NCBI GenBank assembly: GCA_017163975.1
Contig: JAFFSR010000316.1
Span: forward strand, 2,020,001 to 2,084,000
DNA: 64,000 nt
From: Anastatus disparis
Taxonomy: Eukaryota > Arthropoda > Insecta > Hymenoptera > Eupelmidae
Reading direction: 5' to 3'
Shown here: positions 60,553 to 64,000 of the stretch, in pieces
How positions within the stretch are numbered: the stretch's first letter is position 1
How the letters are laid out: each line of letters starts with the position of its first letter
Program-made: the position numbers and the translations under genes
Notes under the pieces: model-generated
The model's database searches: none
What the model was told of the DNA's origin: nothing
What the model saw: only the letters and a program-made list of their open reading frames with translations

Positions 60553-61363
60553 CACTGACAGAAATGATTTCTAGCGGGGAAATAAATAGTCCACTTGATT
60601 AAGGTTTCTCCACGCAAAGACGCTAGTAGAATTATGCATTCTTACAAACGATGCCATTCTTGTTGTTAGAATACAAATCGCTTCCCGCTAGGAGAAATCC
60701 ACTAGCCTGGAGAGGAAATCTGATTGATTGTATTTTCACTTATATAATGCAACATTATTTCGCAGCATTTCTTAAGGGGAGGCCATATAGCTCTGTCCTT
60801 TTCTAATCTGAATTTTCATTATTATTAATAAATTAAATATTGTTATGCAAAAGTAAGAGTATAGCCCAATAGATTTCAGGACAAGCAAACGATCCTATTC
60901 TACCAAAAAATGTTAAATTTTCATTAATTTGCAAGTGAGATCTGAAACTAATGAAGATTTTATATTTTTTGATAGAATAGGATCGTTTGCTTGTCCTGAA
61001 ATCTATTGGGTTATACCCTTACTTTTGTATAAACATATTTAATTTATTAATAATAACAAAAATTTAGATTAGACAAGGACAGATTGCCTCCTCTTAACGT
61101 CCTTCTTTGGTATGTTAAGATATATTATTAAATACTTCAAATAGAAATTCGCTTAGATGTAGGAAAATCCTCTTGGTGATAGAATATTAAAAGCCCATGT
61201 AAAAATTAGGTCGTTAAGCATTTTTCTTCTAGGCACAAGAACACCCGAAAAGAAATAAATTTTATTTTTTCTTCAAATATATTATATTAGCGAAAATATC
61301 CAGAATACTTTCTACTACCGCCTAGTGGATTCCACTCGCCTCAAGAAATCATTTCTGTCAGTG
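60553..61363. mobile_element. CACTGACAG TIR element interrupted by a TTAA MITE
   Basis: Ends CACTGACAGAAATGATTTCT and its exact complement; CA flanks both sides. Near each end are CTAGCGGG / CCGCCTAG words. The TTAA element at 60772-61097 is nested within. No ORF. Confidence 0.8.
60772..61097. mobile_element. TTAA palindromic MITE, GGGGAGGCC ends
   Basis: 326 bp including both TTAA. Ends TTAAGGGGAGGCCATATAGC and, reverse-complemented, TTAAGAGGAGGCAATCTGTC; subterminal CTGTCCTTTTCTAATCTG and CTGTCCTTGTCTAATC. It is the closest small relative of the ends of the 18.8-kb structure at 23471-42298. Non-coding. Confidence 0.9.
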
Positions 61364-61904
61364 CATATTTTATTCATTAGAAATTAATAATTATATCGAC
61401 TTATATTCTCTGTAAAACTACAGTCAAAAGTGAAATGATTGATTTAGCTATAGTTTTATTAACAGAATTTGTTTCAAGGTTTGAAGTTGTTTATAATATG
61501 GAACATATGTCAACTAATGTACATCACGTCAGACATTTACCACAGATCGTAAAGCGTAGTGGCCCTCTTTGGACTATATCATGTTTTTCTTACGAAAATT
61601 TGAATGGAAAACTGTCTGCCTGAGTTCTCAGCAACAATTCATTTTGTTTACAAATATGTGCAGGTGTATCGTTGTACATGAATTTAGGAGTGCTAAAGAG
61701 TGAATCATGCATATTAGTTTTACTGCATCTTATTTCAATCAGGTTTTATCAAATACTAAAGAGAAAAAATATAGTTCTATTTCAGGATCTATTAAATTTT
61801 AGGTACTTATTACGTTAAAAAATTTTCAAAAACAAGCAAAGCGCAATGATTAGAAACGTTGACAAAACATTTATATTTTTGAAAAATTACACAGCTCCAC
61901 AAAA
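61364..61904. other. Spacer
   Basis: A 62-aa ORF at 61435-61623 has no recognisable domain and no splice context. No gene called. Confidence 0.4.
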
Positions 61905-62780
61905 AAAAGTGTCAAAACCCACGGACCAGACCATATACATCTTATGTTTTTGGGATCGCTGAATCCGAATCCGTGGTCCTTTTGACCCCATAACCTCAGA
62001 GTCAAGGTCATTTGAAGGTCAAATTGACGAAATTAGTGGGAACCATATTTTATCAGTATATATTTATGTTTTTAGGGTCGCTGAATCTTAATCCGTGGTC
62101 CGTTTGACCCCATAACCTCAAGGTCAAGGTCATTTGAAAGTCAAATCGACGAAATTAGTTAGAACCATATTTTATCAGTATATATATATATATATGTGTT
62201 TTTGGGATCGCTAAATCCAAATCCGTGGCCCGTTTAACCCCATGACCTCAGGGTCAAGGTCATTTGAAGGTCAAATCTACGAAATTAGTGGAAACCATAT
62301 TTTAACAGTATATATTAATGTTTTTGGGGTCGCTGAATCTTAATCCGTCGTCTGTATGACCCCATGACTTCAGGGTTAAGGTCATTTAAAGGTCAAATCT
62401 ACGAAATTAGTGGGAACCATATTTTAACAGTATATATTTATGTTTTTGGGGTCGCTGAATCTTAATTCGTCGTCTGTATGACCCCATGACCTCACGGTCA
62501 AGGTCATTTGAAGGTCTAATCTACAAAATTAGTGGAAACCATATTTTAACAGTATATATTGATGTTTTTGAGGTCGCTGAATCCTAACCCGTGGTCCGTT
62601 CGTACCCATGACCTCAGGGTCAAGGTCATTTGAAGGTCAAATCTACGTAATTAGTGGAAACCATATTTTAACAGTATATATTTATGTTTTTGGAATCGCT
62701 AAATCCGAATCCGTGGTCCGTTTGACCCCATCACCTCAAACTGAAGGTCATTCCGAGGTAAAATATACAAAATTCGCGTA
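61905..62780. repeat. 122-bp tandem array rich in AGGTCA-type half-sites
   Basis: ACCATATTTTA landmarks at 62042, 62164, 62294, 62416, 62538 and 62660 give a 122-bp period (one unit 130 bp by extra TA). About seven copies. Each unit contains ACCTCAGGGTCAAGGTCATT and then GAAGGTCAAAT, that is, several AGGTCA-like half-sites including TCAAGGTCA. Ends some 80 bp from the 3' end of the transposon ORF on the minus strand. Confidence 0.9.
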
Positions 62781-62863
62781 AAACAAACCTAAATTCATGC
62801 CATTTATTTTTTCTTACTATATCTCACACGTTTCTCATCAAACGATCGGTGCAAAGGTTTCCT

Positions 62864-64000
62864 TTAACGTTTTTTCCCAGTGGTTTTAAAATCTCTTTTC
62901 AACATCCAGCAGTAATCAGCCAGCATACTAGTATACTATCTACCTTGGTAACGCTTCTCCATCACTTTAATGTCTTGGTAAAAACGCTCTCCCTGTCCTT
63001 CACTATAATCTCCACAGTTGTCAGAAAAACTATCCAAGTGATCGTGTAGAAAATGTAATCTATACTTCATTAGGCAACCCATTTTCCCAAAGTTCTCAAC
63101 TATTTTAGATACAATTTCTTTGTAATTTCGGCTTCTGCGATTACCTAAGAAGTTTCCCGTAAGTTCCTGAAAGCTAAGCCATGCAGCTCTTTCAATGTTT
63201 GTCATGGAACTAATAAACTGATCATAAGACATCATTTTTCTAATTTCTGGACCATCAAAAATACCTTTCTTTAATTTTGCATCCGATTTATTTGGAAACT
63301 GGCTTTCCAAGTATTTGAAGCACTGACCATCTTTATTTGAAGCCTTAACGAATTGTTTCATTACACCAAGTTTTATGCGTGATGGCGGAATGAGAACTTT
63401 TTTCGGGTCAACCAATAGAGTAGCTACAACGTTACTTTTTCCGACTTCAAGAGATTTTCTTTCAGGTCATTTATGATTTGTATAGTGCTTTGCACGGTCT
63501 CTACTATCCCATAAGCACAAGAAATATGGCGTCTTCGTAAATCCAGACTGCTGTCCTAACAATATTCCAGAAACTTTTAAATCGCAACATATAAGCCATT
63601 TATGTTTGTCATACTGAATTTTTTGTATTATAATTTTCAGATTATCATATGTTTCCTCCATTGTAGTGGAGTGCGCTATTGGAACTGACGCATGGTGGTT
63701 TCTGTTGTGTAGTAATACAGCTTTTAAACTTTTGTTTGATGAATCTATAAACAATCTGCATTCTTCGACTTTATATACATTAGGCTTAATTTTATTCATC
63801 AAACCTTTTACATCTTTACAATATACTATTTTATCGCCATCATGATTTATTTCTTCAAAATATAGTTTGAAACTTTTGCTTCTTTTTCTGTAAAAAGATA
63901 TTTCAGTAGAATTTGCCAACTGATTCATGGCTTTTAAGGATGAAGCTAAATGTTCTGCTTCATCTTTAGGTAAGTTGAGCTCTCTAACTAAGTCGTTTAG
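62864..64000 (-). pseudogene. Transposon-associated ORF, 5' end off window, two nonsense changes
   Basis: One continuous minus-strand frame of 379 codons runs from the window edge to TAA at 62864-62866, broken only by TGA at 63467-63469 and TAG at 62936-62938. It includes ELNLPKDEAEHLASSLKAMN, LKAVLLHNRNHHASVPIAHS, LVDPKKVLIPPSRIKLGVMK and GEGERF-like QGERFYQDIKVMEKRYQGR, then MLADYCWMLKRDFK. I recognise this architecture (LLHN, PP-IKLG-MK, FLHDHLD, E-QGERFHQDI, YQGRW, DYCW) from a repetitive ORF widespread in arthropod genomes, usually unnamed; function unknown, probably carried by a DNA transposon. In that family both stop positions are normally Trp, so each is a one-base TGG change. No frameshift seen. 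The plus-strand 66-aa ORF here is a shadow. Confidence 0.8.

Noticed and set aside
62849..63049. 66-aa plus-strand ORF
   Set aside because: Shadow of the minus-strand transposon ORF.

Overview
Organism and content. This is a very AT-rich eukaryotic window, saturated with nested transposable elements and satellite DNA and almost without genes. The first coding exon of a glypican (animal cell-surface proteoglycan), tRNA-derived SINEs, TTAA- and TA-flanked foldback MITEs, and a transposon-associated ORF of a type I associate with arthropod genomes together suggest an insect. A parasitoid hymenopteran is possible, but the species cannot be fixed from the sequence.

Layout. 0-6.4 kb: nested foldback elements, three of them in a chain sharing TTAA sites, with a SINE inserted between clean target duplications. 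6.4-8.6 kb: nothing recognisable. 8.6-12 kb: foldback elements, one built of 10-bp repeats and one of ~126/242-bp repeats. 12.5-16.6 kb: more palindromic elements. 16.6-19.7 kb: a second SINE, one candidate minus-strand exon, and a 2-kb TIR element whose inner arms each carry a tRNA-like Pol III box pair. 19.8-22.2 kb: three related TTAA elements, one split by a hAT-like MITE. 23.47-42.30 kb: an 18.8-kb structure whose outer ends are TTAA-type inverted repeats and whose interior is a ~60-copy 281-bp satellite with ~4.15-kb higher-order duplication. 42.3-45 kb: a 1.93-kb near-perfect palindrome containing two younger TA-flanked elements, then a second candidate minus-strand exon. 45.2-50.5 kb: another repeat family and a 70-bp satellite broken by a TIR element (itself holding a third SINE) and a TTAA element. 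50.8-52.8 kb: TTAA and foldback elements. 53.60-53.79 kb: the glypican exon on the plus strand; everything to its right is probably its first intron. That stretch holds further foldbacks, a 140-bp tandem array, a 122-bp array rich in AGGTCA-type half-sites, and at the right edge a minus-strand transposon ORF killed by two Trp-to-stop changes.

How it fits together. Only three stretches look like host coding sequence: 53601-53790 (+), 44885-45034 (-) and 17159-17454 (-). The two minus-strand pieces have compatible splice phases, so they could be neighbouring exons of one gene with the satellite-bearing element in the intron; this is inference. The rest is a layered transposition record in which paired arms and sister copies often show the empty site, so insertion order and target-site choice (TTAA, TA, AT, 8-bp) can be read directly. 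No rRNA, genuine tRNA, CRISPR array or complete protein-coding gene was seen.
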